Origin: Rhodothermus profundi
GTDB taxonomy: Bacteria; Bacteroidota; Rhodothermia; Rhodothermales; Rhodothermaceae
NCBI RefSeq assembly: GCF_900142415.1
Contig: NZ_FRAU01000005.1
Coordinates: forward strand, 161,854-225,853
Direction of reading: 5' to 3'
Length of the DNA: 64,000 bases
Shown here: one piece after another, positions 54,370 through 63,910 of the stretch
Layout of the letters: every line of letters starts with the position of its first letter
Position numbering within the stretch: position 1 is the stretch's first letter
Program-made: the position numbers and the translations under genes
Notes under the pieces: model-generated
Told to the model about the DNA's origin: nothing
Database searches by the model: none
What the model saw: only the letters and a program-made list of their open reading frames with translations

Positions 54370-55168
54370 CCTGGCCTACCGAAGCTACGGCACGGAAGGC
54401 CCCCCGCTGCTCATCTTACACGGCCTGCTGGGCAGCAGCGGCAACTGGCACACCCTGGCCCGCAACGCCTTTAGCCCACACTTTCGGGTCTTCGCCCTGG
54501 ACCTGCGAGGCCATGGCCGCTCACCCCACGCTCATCCCATCGATTACCCTACCATGGCCGCCGACGTGCAGGCGTTCATGGACCGGCATCACCTCGAATC
54601 AGCGCATGTGCTGGGCCACTCCATGGGGGGAAAAGTAGCGATGGAACTGGCACTGAGCGCCCCGGAACGCGTCCGGCGGCTTGTGGTCGTTGACATCGCA
54701 CCGCGTTCCTACCCGGCCCGTCATCGCACCATTCTGGACGCGCTGCAGGCCATCGATCCCGCCCGTTACGCCAACCGGCAGGCCATTGATCAGGCGCTGG
54801 CCACATACGTCCCAGAGGCTCCGATCCGTCAGTTTCTTTTGAAAAACCTGCTGTATAATCCAGCCACCCGACGATACACCTGGCAGGTGGATCTGGACGG
54901 ACTGGTGCGCTACTACGACCGCATTAACGCAGCTATCACCGACGGCCGTCAGTTTACCGGACCGGTCCTTTTTGTCCGAGGCGCCCGCTCTGATTACCTC
55001 ACCGAAGCCGACTGGCCGACCATCCGTCAGCTTTTTCCAGACGCCTGCCTGGCTACCATCCCGGAAGCCGGTCACTGGGTGCACGCCGATGCTCCTGAAG
55101 CCTTCGCCCACCTCGTTCTGGCGTTCCTGCAGGAAAAAAGCGGATGCGTCTCTTCCAGCAAATCGTAA
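54341..55168 (+). CDS. Alpha/beta-hydrolase (YbfF-like esterase)
   Basis: A 275-residue hydrolase. The oxyanion region LLILHGLLGSSGNW, nucleophile GHSMGGKVAM and catalytic His in EAGHWVHADAPEAF match the YbfF/ABHD11 group of esterases. The start MPHPTIQTVD lies within murB, giving a 29-bp overlap. Its substrate is unknown. The short serine-lysine tail ends just before the terminator. Confidence 0.85.
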   Translation: MPHPTIQTVDLAYRSYGTEGPPLLILHGLLGSSGNWHTLARNAFSPHFRVFALDLRGHGRSPHAHPIDYPTMAADVQAFMDRHHLESAHVLGHSMGGKVAMELALSAPERVRRLVVVDIAPRSYPARHRTILDALQAIDPARYANRQAIDQALATYVPEAPIRQFLLKNLLYNPATRRYTWQVDLDGLVRYYDRINAAITDGRQFTGPVLFVRGARSDYLTEADWPTIRQLFPDACLATIPEAGHWVHADAPEAFAHLVLAFLQEKSGCVSSSKS

Positions 55169-55247
55169 ATGGAAAAGAGGCCGGTCTGTCCCCACCTGTG
55201 ATCCAGTCCCTGTGCTGCTACCAACAGCCACCTCCTGCTGCACAGAC

Positions 55248-55275
55248 AGAGAAGGCGCCCGGAGGCGCCTTCTCT
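55248..55275. terminator. Bidirectional terminator between esterase and dnaJ-like genes
   Basis: AGAGAAGGCGCC pairs perfectly with GGCGCCTTCTCT around CGGA. T residues on the plus side are few (TTT), but both flanking genes end here, the right one with its stop at the stem edge. Confidence 0.85.
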
Positions 55276-56217
55276 TTAAGAGCGAAGCAAACCTGCCTTC
55301 TCAGCAGCTTCGCGCAAAATGCGCTGCTGCTCCCGGGAAAGATGCCGGGGAATTTCGAGTTGCACCTCAACGTAGAGATCTCCCTTGTGCGTCTCCGTCT
55401 CTACGCCATGTCCACGAATGCGCAGCCGCTCGCCTGGCTGCGTTCCGGGAGGGATGCGCAACTTGATCCGGCGGCCGTAGGCGTCCATCAGCTCCCGCGT
55501 GGTGCCCAGCATCGCTTCCAGGGGGTTAATCGTAACCGTCGTGTAGAGATCATCCCCTTCTCGCCGGAAGCGCGGATGCGGCTCGACTTCAAAAATAATG
55601 TACACGTTTCCCTGCGGCACGCCGGCAATCGTCGGCCCTCCATCCTTCAGGCGAATCTTGAAACCAGAGCGGACGCCTTTGGGCACGTTAATCCGTACTT
55701 TCTGGCCATCGGGCAGCGTAATGTCGGTCTTGCCCCCTCGTAAGGCCTGCTCAAACGGCAACCGCACGCGGACTTCAACGTCGCGCGGCCGACGCATCCG
55801 GCTGAACGGATCCTGCCGCGTGCCGGTCCGCCCAAACCCTCCAAAGAAGCGGCTGAACAGATCTCCCAGGCTGCCAAATCCAAATTCTTCGTCCAGCAGA
55901 TCTTCCAGGTTGCCACTCGTCTCGAAGTGGATGTACGTTCCCTCCGGCGTCCGATAAAACCGGCTGCCGTTACCCGAACCGAAAGCCCCAAACGGATGCT
56001 TCCGCATCATATCGTACTGCCGGCGTTTCTCAGGATCCGACAGCACGCTGTAAGCCTCCTGAATTTCTTTAAAGCGTTCCTCAGCGTTCGGCTTGTCCGG
56101 GTTTCGATCCGGGTGCCACTCGCGCGCCAGCTTTCGGTACGCCTTTTTGATTTCTTCGTCCGTAGCGTCTTCCGAAACGCCCAGAATTTCGTAATAGTCC
56201 TTCACAGCCTGCGCCAT
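55276..56217 (-). CDS. cbpA: DnaJ-like co-chaperone (CbpA type)
   Basis: A 313-residue protein with J domain (residues 7-73) including HPD in WHPDRNPD, a Gly/Phe-rich linker ([19 protein letters not shown]) and the two DnaJ C-terminal beta domains. No zinc-finger CxxCxGxG repeats are present, so this is the CbpA/DnaJ class B type. It stimulates DnaK. GGAACC precedes the ATG. Confidence 0.88.
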   Translation of the reverse strand: MAQAVKDYYEILGVSEDATDEEIKKAYRKLAREWHPDRNPDKPNAEERFKEIQEAYSVLSDPEKRRQYDMMRKHPFGAFGSGNGSRFYRTPEGTYIHFETSGNLEDLLDEEFGFGSLGDLFSRFFGGFGRTGTRQDPFSRMRRPRDVEVRVRLPFEQALRGGKTDITLPDGQKVRINVPKGVRSGFKIRLKDGGPTIAGVPQGNVYIIFEVEPHPRFRREGDDLYTTVTINPLEAMLGTTRELMDAYGRRIKLRIPPGTQPGERLRIRGHGVETETHKGDLYVEVQLEIPRHLSREQQRILREAAEKAGLLRS

Positions 56218-56623
56218 GGTTCCTTACTCCACACAACCCCGTACTGTCGATTTTTCAGCAGACGCGCCGGTTAAAAGAAGCAACGCGCCTGTCTTTGCAG
56301 GCTGCACAGATCGTGCCCGACGGCATGCTGTGCAAAAATGACGCACGTCTGTGCGGCCCTCCCATCTCCATCGCTATGGCATGGTATCGACGCGAGCAGT
56401 CCGGTAGTGTTTCTTATCGCACGCTCATGCCCGTCAATTAATGTTTTTCGCAGCGTTCCGCGGAAAGCCAGCGCGCCGCCTGTCCATCGTTCCCCCACTG
56501 CCCTGCCGGCAGCAAGTCGCCAGGCCGCAGCGTATAAGTGCCTGACCGGAACGTTACTGGAAAAAGCACGCGACACCGGTCCACAACGGCTAACTTTCCC
56601 CAACTGCCACATAACCAACACCG
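56218..56623. other. Intergenic region, nothing recognised
   Basis: A 406-bp spacer between the divergent dnaJ-like and RNB genes. A weak AT-rich patch (TTAATGTTTTT, about 56438-56448) could carry promoter elements. No heat-shock palindrome such as CIRCE was seen. Confidence 0.35.
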
Positions 56624-58603
56624 ATGAAGCCGGGCACGCTTGTTGAGTATCTGGAAGGAGACCGACCACAATTCGCGCTGGTACTGGAATCGCGCGACGG
56701 CGCCGTGCAGGCGCTAACGCCCACAGGCCGCCGCATCCGATTGCCGGCACGCCGCATTGCCATTTGCCACGAACGCACCACAACGGCAGAAACGCTGGCC
56801 GAGATCGCGCGCACACTGGAAACCCGGATTGAAACCCTTCAGGCAGAAATTGACCTGGCGCTGCTCTGGGAAACTGCCCGTGAAGAAGGAGACGCCTTTG
56901 ACCTGAAAGCACTGGCCCACCTCTATTTTGGAGAAAGTGGCCCACTGGAGCAGGCAGCCCTGCTGCGGGCCCTGCTGGCCGACACGCTCTACTTCGGCCG
57001 CCGGGGCCTGACGTTCACGCCCCGCACTCCCGAGCAGGTTGAAGCGCTCCAGACCGCCGAACGCCGGCGCCGCGAACGTGAAGCCGAACGCCAGGCGCTC
57101 CAGACGCAGCTCGAACAACTGCTTGACGCTGAAGCCGACGAACTGTCTGAGGTGCCCACGTCCCTGCTGGACGCCCTGGAAGCCTATCTGCGCCAGAAAC
57201 AACGTTCCGATGCTACGCAGGTACTGGCCGAAGTAGCCCGCAGCCGGGGCATGACCACCCGTGAAGCAGCCCTGAATATTTTGCTGCGCACGGGACGCCT
57301 CGACGCCTCGGTTGATACGTTCGCCCTGCTGGCCGGCATCGAACCCACCTTCCCGCCTGAAGTGCAGGCTGCGGCCGAAGCCCTGGTACCGTTTGCCTCC
57401 GACTCCGACCGCACCGACTTCACCCATTTACCTGCTTTCCATATCGACGATGCAACCACCCGTGAAATTGATGACGCATTTACGGTGGAGTCCCTGCCGG
57501 ACGGCGGCTGGCGCATTGGTATTCATCTGGCCGATGTCCCGCACTTCGTAGCGCCAGACGATGCGCTCGACCAGGAAGCCCGGCGCCGGGGGCTCACCCG
57601 CTACCTTCCCACCGGGGCCATTCCCATGTTTCCCGAACGCCTGAGCCACGAGCTGGCCAGTCTTTGCCCCGATACCGTTCGTCCCACCCTGAGCGTCGTG
57701 GTCACCACAGACGCGACCGGACAGATTCAAGAGGTGCAGCTCACGCAGGGCCAGATCCGTGTGGGGTGCAGCTTCACCTATGAAGAAGCCGATGCCGTCA
57801 TCGCCGGTCGACGCTCCCATGAGCTGGCCGAAGCCCTGCAGGTGCTGGCGCGCCTGGGCCAGAAGCTCACCGAAACGCGCCTGGCTCGGGGTGCCCTGCT
57901 GATCCGCAGACCCGAGCTCAAGGTGCAGGTGGAGGGCAGTACGATTACCCTGAAAGTGATTGATCCCGACACGCCCGCACGGCGCATGGTCAGCGAATGG
58001 ATGATCCTGGCCAACGCTGAAGCAGCCCGGTGGGCCGCAGAGCACGAACTTCCCATGATTTACCGCGTGCAGGACCCACCCGATGATCCCACGCTACAGG
58101 GACAGAAGCTGGACTACGATCCCGTACGGCTTGCCACCCAGTTGCGCAGCCTGCGGCGCACGCGTCTTTCCACGCATCCGCAACCTCACGCTGGACTGGG
58201 CCTGGAGGCCTACGTGCAGATCACTTCCCCCATTCGGCGCTATGCCGACCTGGCCTTGCAGCGTCAGATTGTGGCTGCTCTGGCCCACAGGCCCCTTCCT
58301 TATGACACCACCAGACTCTTCGAGGTGCTGGCTACCGCCGAAGCGGCCGAGCGCGAAGCCCGCGCCCTGGAACGACAGGCCACGCGCTACTGGGCGCTGG
58401 TGTGGCTCAGCCAGCAGGCGGCGCAGTCCTTCGAAGCCATCGTGATCGCTCGCCGCCCGGCCGGCTATCTTGTTGAGCTGCAACCGTATGGCCTGCGGGG
58501 CTTGCTGGCCACGGCTGATGCGCTGGTGCCTGGCGAGCAGGTTACTGTCCGCCCGGAAGCCATTGATCCCCGTCGCGGTCGCCTCCGTCTGCAACGCGCC
58601 TGA
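56624..58603 (+). CDS. RNB-domain exoribonuclease (RNase II/R-like)
   Basis: A 659-residue nuclease. The RNB active-site motif IDDATTREIDDAF (Asp cluster) and SPIRRYADLALQRQ are clear. The N-terminal 220 residues are coiled-coil-rich (QTAERRRREREAERQAL) rather than the usual two cold-shock domains, and the C-terminus ends in a short S1-like strand set. It degrades RNA 3' to 5'. It matches the compact RNB proteins seen in cyanobacteria and relatives more than E. coli RNase R. Confidence 0.86.
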   Translation: MKPGTLVEYLEGDRPQFALVLESRDGAVQALTPTGRRIRLPARRIAICHERTTTAETLAEIARTLETRIETLQAEIDLALLWETAREEGDAFDLKALAHLYFGESGPLEQAALLRALLADTLYFGRRGLTFTPRTPEQVEALQTAERRRREREAERQALQTQLEQLLDAEADELSEVPTSLLDALEAYLRQKQRSDATQVLAEVARSRGMTTREAALNILLRTGRLDASVDTFALLAGIEPTFPPEVQAAAEALVPFASDSDRTDFTHLPAFHIDDATTREIDDAFTVESLPDGGWRIGIHLADVPHFVAPDDALDQEARRRGLTRYLPTGAIPMFPERLSHELASLCPDTVRPTLSVVVTTDATGQIQEVQLTQGQIRVGCSFTYEEADAVIAGRRSHELAEALQVLARLGQKLTETRLARGALLIRRPELKVQVEGSTITLKVIDPDTPARRMVSEWMILANAEAARWAAEHELPMIYRVQDPPDDPTLQGQKLDYDPVRLATQLRSLRRTRLSTHPQPHAGLGLEAYVQITSPIRRYADLALQRQIVAALAHRPLPYDTTRLFEVLATAEAAEREARALERQATRYWALVWLSQQAAQSFEAIVIARRPAGYLVELQPYGLRGLLATADALVPGEQVTVRPEAIDPRRGRLRLQRA

Positions 58604-58611
58604 GGGGGCGG

Positions 58612-58833
58612 TCAGCGCTGCTCATCCTTCCACATCTTCCATCCCACAACCGCCTCAAACGCAGCTCCGAGACGCAGTAACGGTTCGGGCCAGCGCAACA
58701 GCCAGTCCAGCGCCGGTTTATACCAGTGGGGCATCCACCGACGCTGCCACCGCAAAAAACCACGCCCCCAGACCACTGTCATCAGACCATCGGCCAGCAA
58801 AAGCAGGGCAATAGCTCGGCGCACCCACGACAT
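58612..58833 (-). CDS. Small membrane protein (73 aa)
   Basis: Starts MSWVRRAIALLLLADGLMTV and carries a hydrophobic helix, then a Trp/Arg-rich amphipathic region (RGFLRWQRRWMPHWYK) and ends WKMWKDEQR. The Trp content is striking. No family is recognised. It lies 8 bp after the RNB gene on the opposite strand. Confidence 0.55.
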   Translation of the reverse strand: MSWVRRAIALLLLADGLMTVVWGRGFLRWQRRWMPHWYKPALDWLLRWPEPLLRLGAAFEAVVGWKMWKDEQR

Positions 58834-59065
58834 ACTTCCATCCTGGTTGATTCTTGCCTTCGTTCCGAAAAAAACAAAGAGCTGCCCAAATAAGCTCTTT
58901 GGCAAAAACAGCCACCCTGGTGTCCTCCGGGCCCGTCCGCTTCCTCGTCCAGAAAGCGCTGCCTGTGGACCTGGCCGCAGGCACCAGAAAGCCGTATCGA
59001 TTCGCCGCCACCTTTTCTGGAGCCGGCGCCCTGTCCAAACCGGGCACCGTCCCCCGCGGGACAGA

Positions 59066-60010
59066 TCAGAAAAACGCTTCGGCCAGGCGCATGCCCTGCG
59101 TTTCCAGCCACGCGGTCAGGCAACGGATGGCTTCGCGCGTCCCGCGCGTCGAAAGCGGCAATCCGAACGGAAGCACCCGAACCAGCACCTGTCCATCTTT
59201 TGGACGCGCCTCGACCAGCACTTCCTGGGTCAGGTCTTCTTCCTCAATGCGAACCAGAAACAGCAAACCCGCGCCGTCGAGCGACCGGTAGGCTTCCAGC
59301 ACAATCACATGACCGCCCTCAAAAGCATGCACCAGCTTTTCAAAGCGCGTCAGCTCGGGCAGCGAACCTTCCAGCAGAGCGTGATGCATACCGTCGTAGC
59401 GCTTGATGCAAGGAGGAAACGAATCCGCAGCTTCTGCCTGTTTCGTGAAGATCGCATGGTAAATGGATTTCTGCTGCGCCTGCCACTTTCGCGCATATTT
59501 GGTCTGCAGCGTCTCTGGCGGTGGCTTGGTTACTTCGATCCGGAAGAGCCCGGTTTTTTCGGCTTCCTCCAGCGCGAAGGAAAAATACGGCGCATCGTCG
59601 GTAGTCAGCCGGAGCGCTCCGCCGTCAGATAGCCGCGTGGCAAGCAGCATGAAAAACGATGCCTGCAGCAGGCGTCGGTCCTGATGTCGCTTTTTCGGCC
59701 AGGGATCTGGGAAGTTTACGTAAACCAGGGAGAGACTCCGAGGCGGCAGCACATTGCGCACCAGAAAACGGGCCTGTCCCAGGTAAAGCCGCACGTTGGT
59801 CAGGCCGGCCCGACGCACCCGTCCAAATGCCCGGCGCATGGATCCTGGAGAGATCTCCACGCCCAGCACGTTCCAGTCCGGATGGCGCGCCGCCCAATCT
59901 GTGAGAAAGCCCCCATCGCCAAAGCCAATTTCCAGCATAAGCGGGGCCTCCCGCCCGAAGAGCTGGGCAGGCGGCGTTGGGAAGGTGAACTGTCCGGTAC
60001 GCAAGATCAT
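59066..60010 (-). CDS. trmB: tRNA (guanine-N7-)-methyltransferase with C-terminal extension
   Basis: A 314-residue enzyme. SAM-binding LMLEIGFGDGGFLTDWA, VYVNFPDPWPKKRHQDRRL and LTTDDAPYFSFA match TrmB; a further 110 residues at the C-terminus (from about residue 200) are not part of the core. Long C-terminal tails are known in TrmB of some thermophiles. It methylates G46 of tRNA. The start MILRTGQ is within a slightly longer frame. Confidence 0.87.
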   Translation of the reverse strand: MILRTGQFTFPTPPAQLFGREAPLMLEIGFGDGGFLTDWAARHPDWNVLGVEISPGSMRRAFGRVRRAGLTNVRLYLGQARFLVRNVLPPRSLSLVYVNFPDPWPKKRHQDRRLLQASFFMLLATRLSDGGALRLTTDDAPYFSFALEEAEKTGLFRIEVTKPPPETLQTKYARKWQAQQKSIYHAIFTKQAEAADSFPPCIKRYDGMHHALLEGSLPELTRFEKLVHAFEGGHVIVLEAYRSLDGAGLLFLVRIEEEDLTQEVLVEARPKDGQVLVRVLPFGLPLSTRGTREAIRCLTAWLETQGMRLAEAFF

Positions 60011-60131
60011 GGACGGCCCTCCGTTCAACCCTCTGTCTGATGGATCGGTTTATCTGGCGCGTACGTTATAGCCTCAGGTCATGGGGAGTTTCCCCCGAAG
60101 CTGTTTTTTGCAGGGATTGAACCCGAAGCGT

Positions 60132-61697
60132 ATGCCTATGCCGGGAAAACCACGTATCCTCTGGGCCGACGACGAGATCGAACTGCTCCGGCCGCATATT
60201 CTGTTTCTAGAAACGAAAGGCTACGAAGTCACCAGCGTCACGAACGGAGCCGACGCGGTCGAGCAGGTGCGCCGCCAGCACTTTGATGTGGTGCTCCTTG
60301 ATGAGCAAATGCCGGGCATGGGCGGCCTGGAGACGCTCTCAGCCATCAAGGCCATCGCCCCCGAACTGCCGGTCGTGCTGGTTACAAAAAGCGAGGAAGA
60401 ACAGCTCATGGAAGAGGCGCTGGGGCGTCAGATCAGTGACTATCTGACCAAACCCGTCAATCCAAGCCAGATCCTGCTCACCTGTAAACGGTTGCTGGAG
60501 CAGCCGCGCATCCGGAGTGAAAAAGTCTCTCAGGAGTACCTGCAGGCTTTTGCGCGCATTGCTGCCGCCCTGCAGGAGCCGCTGTCCCCCAATGAGTGGG
60601 TGGACCTGTACCGCGAACTGACCCGCTTTGATCTGGAACTCGAAGGCGACGAGGGCGCCCGGCAGATTCTGGAAGATCAGTTCCGTGAGGCCAATCGGGT
60701 CTTCGGCCGCTACGTAGAAGAGGTATACCCTGACTGGCTGGCTTCCGGATCTGAAGTGAAGCGTCCTGTTCTGTCCCACGAAGTGCTCCCGCGCTTTGTG
60801 CTCCCGGCGCTTGACGAAAAACGGCCGGTTCTGCTGTTCGTGATCGATTGCATGCGATTCGATCAATGGCTGGAATTTGAGCGGCTACTGGCCCCTTTGT
60901 TCGATCTGGAGCTGACGTTCTATTACGCCCTGTTGCCCACAGCCACACCGTACGCTCGGAATGCGATCTTCAGCGGCCTGCTCCCCCGCGACCTGGCCCG
61001 GCGGTATCCGGAGGCATGGTCTGAAGCCGAAGACAGCGAAAGCAGCCGCAATCGTAACGAAGAGCTCTTTCTGAAAGACTTTTTTGAACGCCGCCGTCTT
61101 CGCGCCCGCATCCGCTACGAAAAGCTCATCGGTGCAGCCGACGGCCGCGCCTTCGCCCGCCAGGTAAACGACTTTTTACAGCACGATCTGAGCGCCATCG
61201 TGGTGAACTTTGTCGATATTCTGGCCCATAGCCGCTCCGACTCGGACGTGCTCAAGGAAATCGCTCCGGACGAACGCGCCTACCGGGCGCTGACGCGCAC
61301 CTGGTTCGAACATTCCTGGCTTTACCAGGCCTTTCAGGAACTGGCCCGCCAGCGATGCACGATTCTGCTAACTACCGATCATGGCGCCATCCGCTGCCTG
61401 CATCCCACCAGGGTGCTGGGCGACCGAGAGACTTCGACGGCACTTCGGTTCAAATTTGGCCGGAATCTCCGCGGTGACGAACGCCACGCCATTTTCGTGC
61501 GCGATCCGCTGCCCTTTGGCCTGCCCCGAAGCAGCGTAACCACCACCTACCTGCTGGCCAAGGAGGACTATTACTTCGTCTATCCTACCAACTATCACCA
61601 CTACGTGAACCTGTACCGCGACACGTTCCAGCATGGCGGGGTGTCGCTGCAGGAAATGATCGTGCCGTTCATCACCATGCATCCTAAAGCGCTATGA
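60132..61697 (+). CDS. porX: PorX, T9SS response regulator with PglZ domain
   Basis: A 521-residue protein. The receiver domain (residues 7-125) has phosphoacceptor Asp57 in VVLLDEQMPGMGG, and a Lys in LTKPVNP. The rest is a PglZ alkaline-phosphatase-like domain (VLLFVIDCMRFDQW, LLTTDHGAIRC). REC-PglZ is the PorX architecture, the regulator of T9SS genes in Bacteroidota. It overlaps tsaE by 4 bp (ATGA). Its histidine kinase PorY is not in the window. Confidence 0.9.
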   Translation: MPMPGKPRILWADDEIELLRPHILFLETKGYEVTSVTNGADAVEQVRRQHFDVVLLDEQMPGMGGLETLSAIKAIAPELPVVLVTKSEEEQLMEEALGRQISDYLTKPVNPSQILLTCKRLLEQPRIRSEKVSQEYLQAFARIAAALQEPLSPNEWVDLYRELTRFDLELEGDEGARQILEDQFREANRVFGRYVEEVYPDWLASGSEVKRPVLSHEVLPRFVLPALDEKRPVLLFVIDCMRFDQWLEFERLLAPLFDLELTFYYALLPTATPYARNAIFSGLLPRDLARRYPEAWSEAEDSESSRNRNEELFLKDFFERRRLRARIRYEKLIGAADGRAFARQVNDFLQHDLSAIVVNFVDILAHSRSDSDVLKEIAPDERAYRALTRTWFEHSWLYQAFQELARQRCTILLTTDHGAIRCLHPTRVLGDRETSTALRFKFGRNLRGDERHAIFVRDPLPFGLPRSSVTTTYLLAKEDYYFVYPTNYHHYVNLYRDTFQHGGVSLQEMIVPFITMHPKAL

Positions 61698-62161
61698 GCG
61701 CTGCCCTTCTGTCGGATCTGCTGCCCTGCGAAACAAGCAGCCCCGAGGCTACGCACGCGCTGGGCCAACGACTGGCCGAGCGCCTGCAACCCGGTGACGT
61801 GGTAGCGCTCTACGGCGACCTGGGAACAGGCAAAACGCAACTGGTCAAGGGCATAGCCGCCGGCCTGGGTATTTCGGACGAAGCGGTCAGCAGTCCGACG
61901 TTTACCCTCGTGCATGTGTACCCGGGAGGCCGTCTGCCCCTGTATCATTTCGACGCCTATCGGCTGCGTCGTCTGGAAGAGTTCTTTGATCTGGGCTACG
62001 AAGAATACTTCTTCGGCGACGGCATCAGCGTAGTGGAGTGGGCTGACCGCGTTGAACCGCTGCTACCACCACACGCGCTGCGCCTGCGCCTCGAACATCT
62101 GGGAGGCGACCGCCGCCGCATTACCTGGCTGACCTCTTCTTCGGACTCCACCCGTCCGTAA
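61694..62161 (+). CDS. tsaE: tRNA threonylcarbamoyladenosine biosynthesis ATPase TsaE
   Basis: A 155-residue ATPase with Walker A GDLGTGKT (41-48), SSPTFTLVHVY and FDAYRLRRLEEFFDLG. It partners TsaB and TsaD to make t6A in tRNA. It is translationally coupled to porX, an adjacency seen in Bacteroidota. Confidence 0.92.
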   Translation: MSAALLSDLLPCETSSPEATHALGQRLAERLQPGDVVALYGDLGTGKTQLVKGIAAGLGISDEAVSSPTFTLVHVYPGGRLPLYHFDAYRLRRLEEFFDLGYEEYFFGDGISVVEWADRVEPLLPPHALRLRLEHLGGDRRRITWLTSSSDSTRP

Positions 62162-62239
62162 GGCTAATTCTTCCAGAAAAATTTTTCTATTCGTACCTTA
62201 AGCAGCAAGCCGTCAACCAACCTGATAGGATCGACAACA

Positions 62240-63910
62240 ATGCGTCTGTCTCTGTGCTGCATACTGATCGGACTCCTTCCTCTGGCCTGCCAGACAGCCG
62301 ACCCGATTCGGACAGCCCACGAAGCAATCACACCCGAGCTGCTGGCCGAGCACATCCAGGTACTGGCCTCCGATGCATTTCTGGGCCGCGCCCCGGCCTC
62401 ACCAGGCGAAGAGAAGACCGTAACCTACCTGGTCGAGCAATTCCAGACGCTGGGCCTCCGCCCCGGGAACGGCGATCGCTATACCCAGGAAGTTCCACTG
62501 AGTGAAATAACAGCCGATCCGTCCTCAGCGCAAATGGAAGTGCGCGGACGCCGAGGACGGCTGCAGTTTCGCTACGGAGATGAAGCCATGTTCTGGACCA
62601 AACGGCTGGTATCGGACGTGTCGGTCACCGGCAGCGACATGGTGTTTGTGGGGTATGGAATCGTCGCGCCCGAGTACGGGTGGAACGACTATGCCGGGGT
62701 GGACGTGCGCGGCAAGACCGTCGTCATGCTGGTAAACGATCCCGGCTATGCCACCGGCGATTCGACGCTGTTCACCGGCCGGGCCATGACGTACTACGGT
62801 CGCTGGACCTACAAATTTGAAGAGGCAGCGCGGCAGGGCGCCGCCGCAGCGCTCATCATTCACGAGACCGGTCCGGCTGGCTACCCGTGGGCCGTAGTAG
62901 AGGGCTCCTGGTCTGGTCCGCAGTTTACGCTGGTCAATGCACAGCAGAACCGGGACCGGTGTGCCATTGAGGGGTGGCTGACTTATGAGGCAGCGCAACG
63001 TCTGTTTGAGCTGGCCGGGCAAGACCTAACGCAGCTCAAAGCAGCGGCCGCCCGACCGGGCTTTCAAGCAGTGCCACTGAACCTTCGCTTTTCGGCGTCG
63101 CTCCGCAACACCATCCGAGAGGTGCGCTCGCAAAACGTGCTGGCCCTGCTGCCGGGCCGGGAGCGTCCCGACGAAGTGGTGATCTACACAGCGCACTGGG
63201 ATCATCTGGGCGTCGATCCGTCGCTGCCCGGCGACAGCATCTACAACGGCGCCCTCGACAATGCCACCGGCACAGCAGGCCTGCTGGCGCTGGCCCGGGC
63301 TTTCACGGCGCTCCCGGAGCCCCCTGCCCGCTCCGTGCTGTTTCTGGCCGTTACGGCCGAAGAACAGGGCCTGCTGGGCTCGGCCTATTACGCTACGCAT
63401 CCGGTCTTTCCCCCCGAAAAGACCGTAGCCGTGCTGAACATGGACGGCCTGAACGTGCTGGGCCCCATGCGCGACGTAACGGTGATCGGCTACGGCCTGT
63501 CGGAGCTGGACGATTATGCCGCAGCCGCTGCGGAGGCGCAGGGTCGCTACCTGCGACCTGATCCGGAACCGGAAAAGGGCTACTATTACCGCTCGGACCA
63601 CTTCAGCTTTGCCCGCGTGGGCATCCCGGCCCTGTACCTGGACGCCGGCATCGACCACGTCACGCACGGCTCGGAGTGGACGCTGGCCCGACGCGCTGAG
63701 TACGTCGAGCGCCATTATCACAAGCCTTCCGATGAATATGATCCGGCCTGGGACTTACGTGGAGCGGTTGAGGACCTGCGCCTGTTCTTCGACATCGGCT
63801 ATCGGCTGGCCAACGGCACCGACTTTCCCAACTGGCGCGAAGGCACGCCCTTCCGCGCTCTCCGCGACCGGCAACGCGCCCAGGCCACTGCTCCGCCAAC
63901 CACCCCTTAA
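62240..63910 (+). CDS. M28 family metallopeptidase lipoprotein with PA domain
   Basis: A 556-residue protein with a lipoprotein signal (CILIGLLPLACQT), a protease-associated domain region around residues 130-260, and an M28 zinc site: YTAHWDHLG, DNATGTAGLLALA, TAEEQGLLGS, NMDGLN and a final His in DHVTHGSEW. It is an aminopeptidase at the envelope, probably helping peptide use like the S9 and M20 enzymes here. AGAAAAATTTTTCT, a 14-bp palindrome, lies 52 bp upstream (62175-62188). Confidence 0.88.
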   Translation: MRLSLCCILIGLLPLACQTADPIRTAHEAITPELLAEHIQVLASDAFLGRAPASPGEEKTVTYLVEQFQTLGLRPGNGDRYTQEVPLSEITADPSSAQMEVRGRRGRLQFRYGDEAMFWTKRLVSDVSVTGSDMVFVGYGIVAPEYGWNDYAGVDVRGKTVVMLVNDPGYATGDSTLFTGRAMTYYGRWTYKFEEAARQGAAAALIIHETGPAGYPWAVVEGSWSGPQFTLVNAQQNRDRCAIEGWLTYEAAQRLFELAGQDLTQLKAAAARPGFQAVPLNLRFSASLRNTIREVRSQNVLALLPGRERPDEVVIYTAHWDHLGVDPSLPGDSIYNGALDNATGTAGLLALARAFTALPEPPARSVLFLAVTAEEQGLLGSAYYATHPVFPPEKTVAVLNMDGLNVLGPMRDVTVIGYGLSELDDYAAAAAEAQGRYLRPDPEPEKGYYYRSDHFSFARVGIPALYLDAGIDHVTHGSEWTLARRAEYVERHYHKPSDEYDPAWDLRGAVEDLRLFFDIGYRLANGTDFPNWREGTPFRALRDRQRAQATAPPTTP

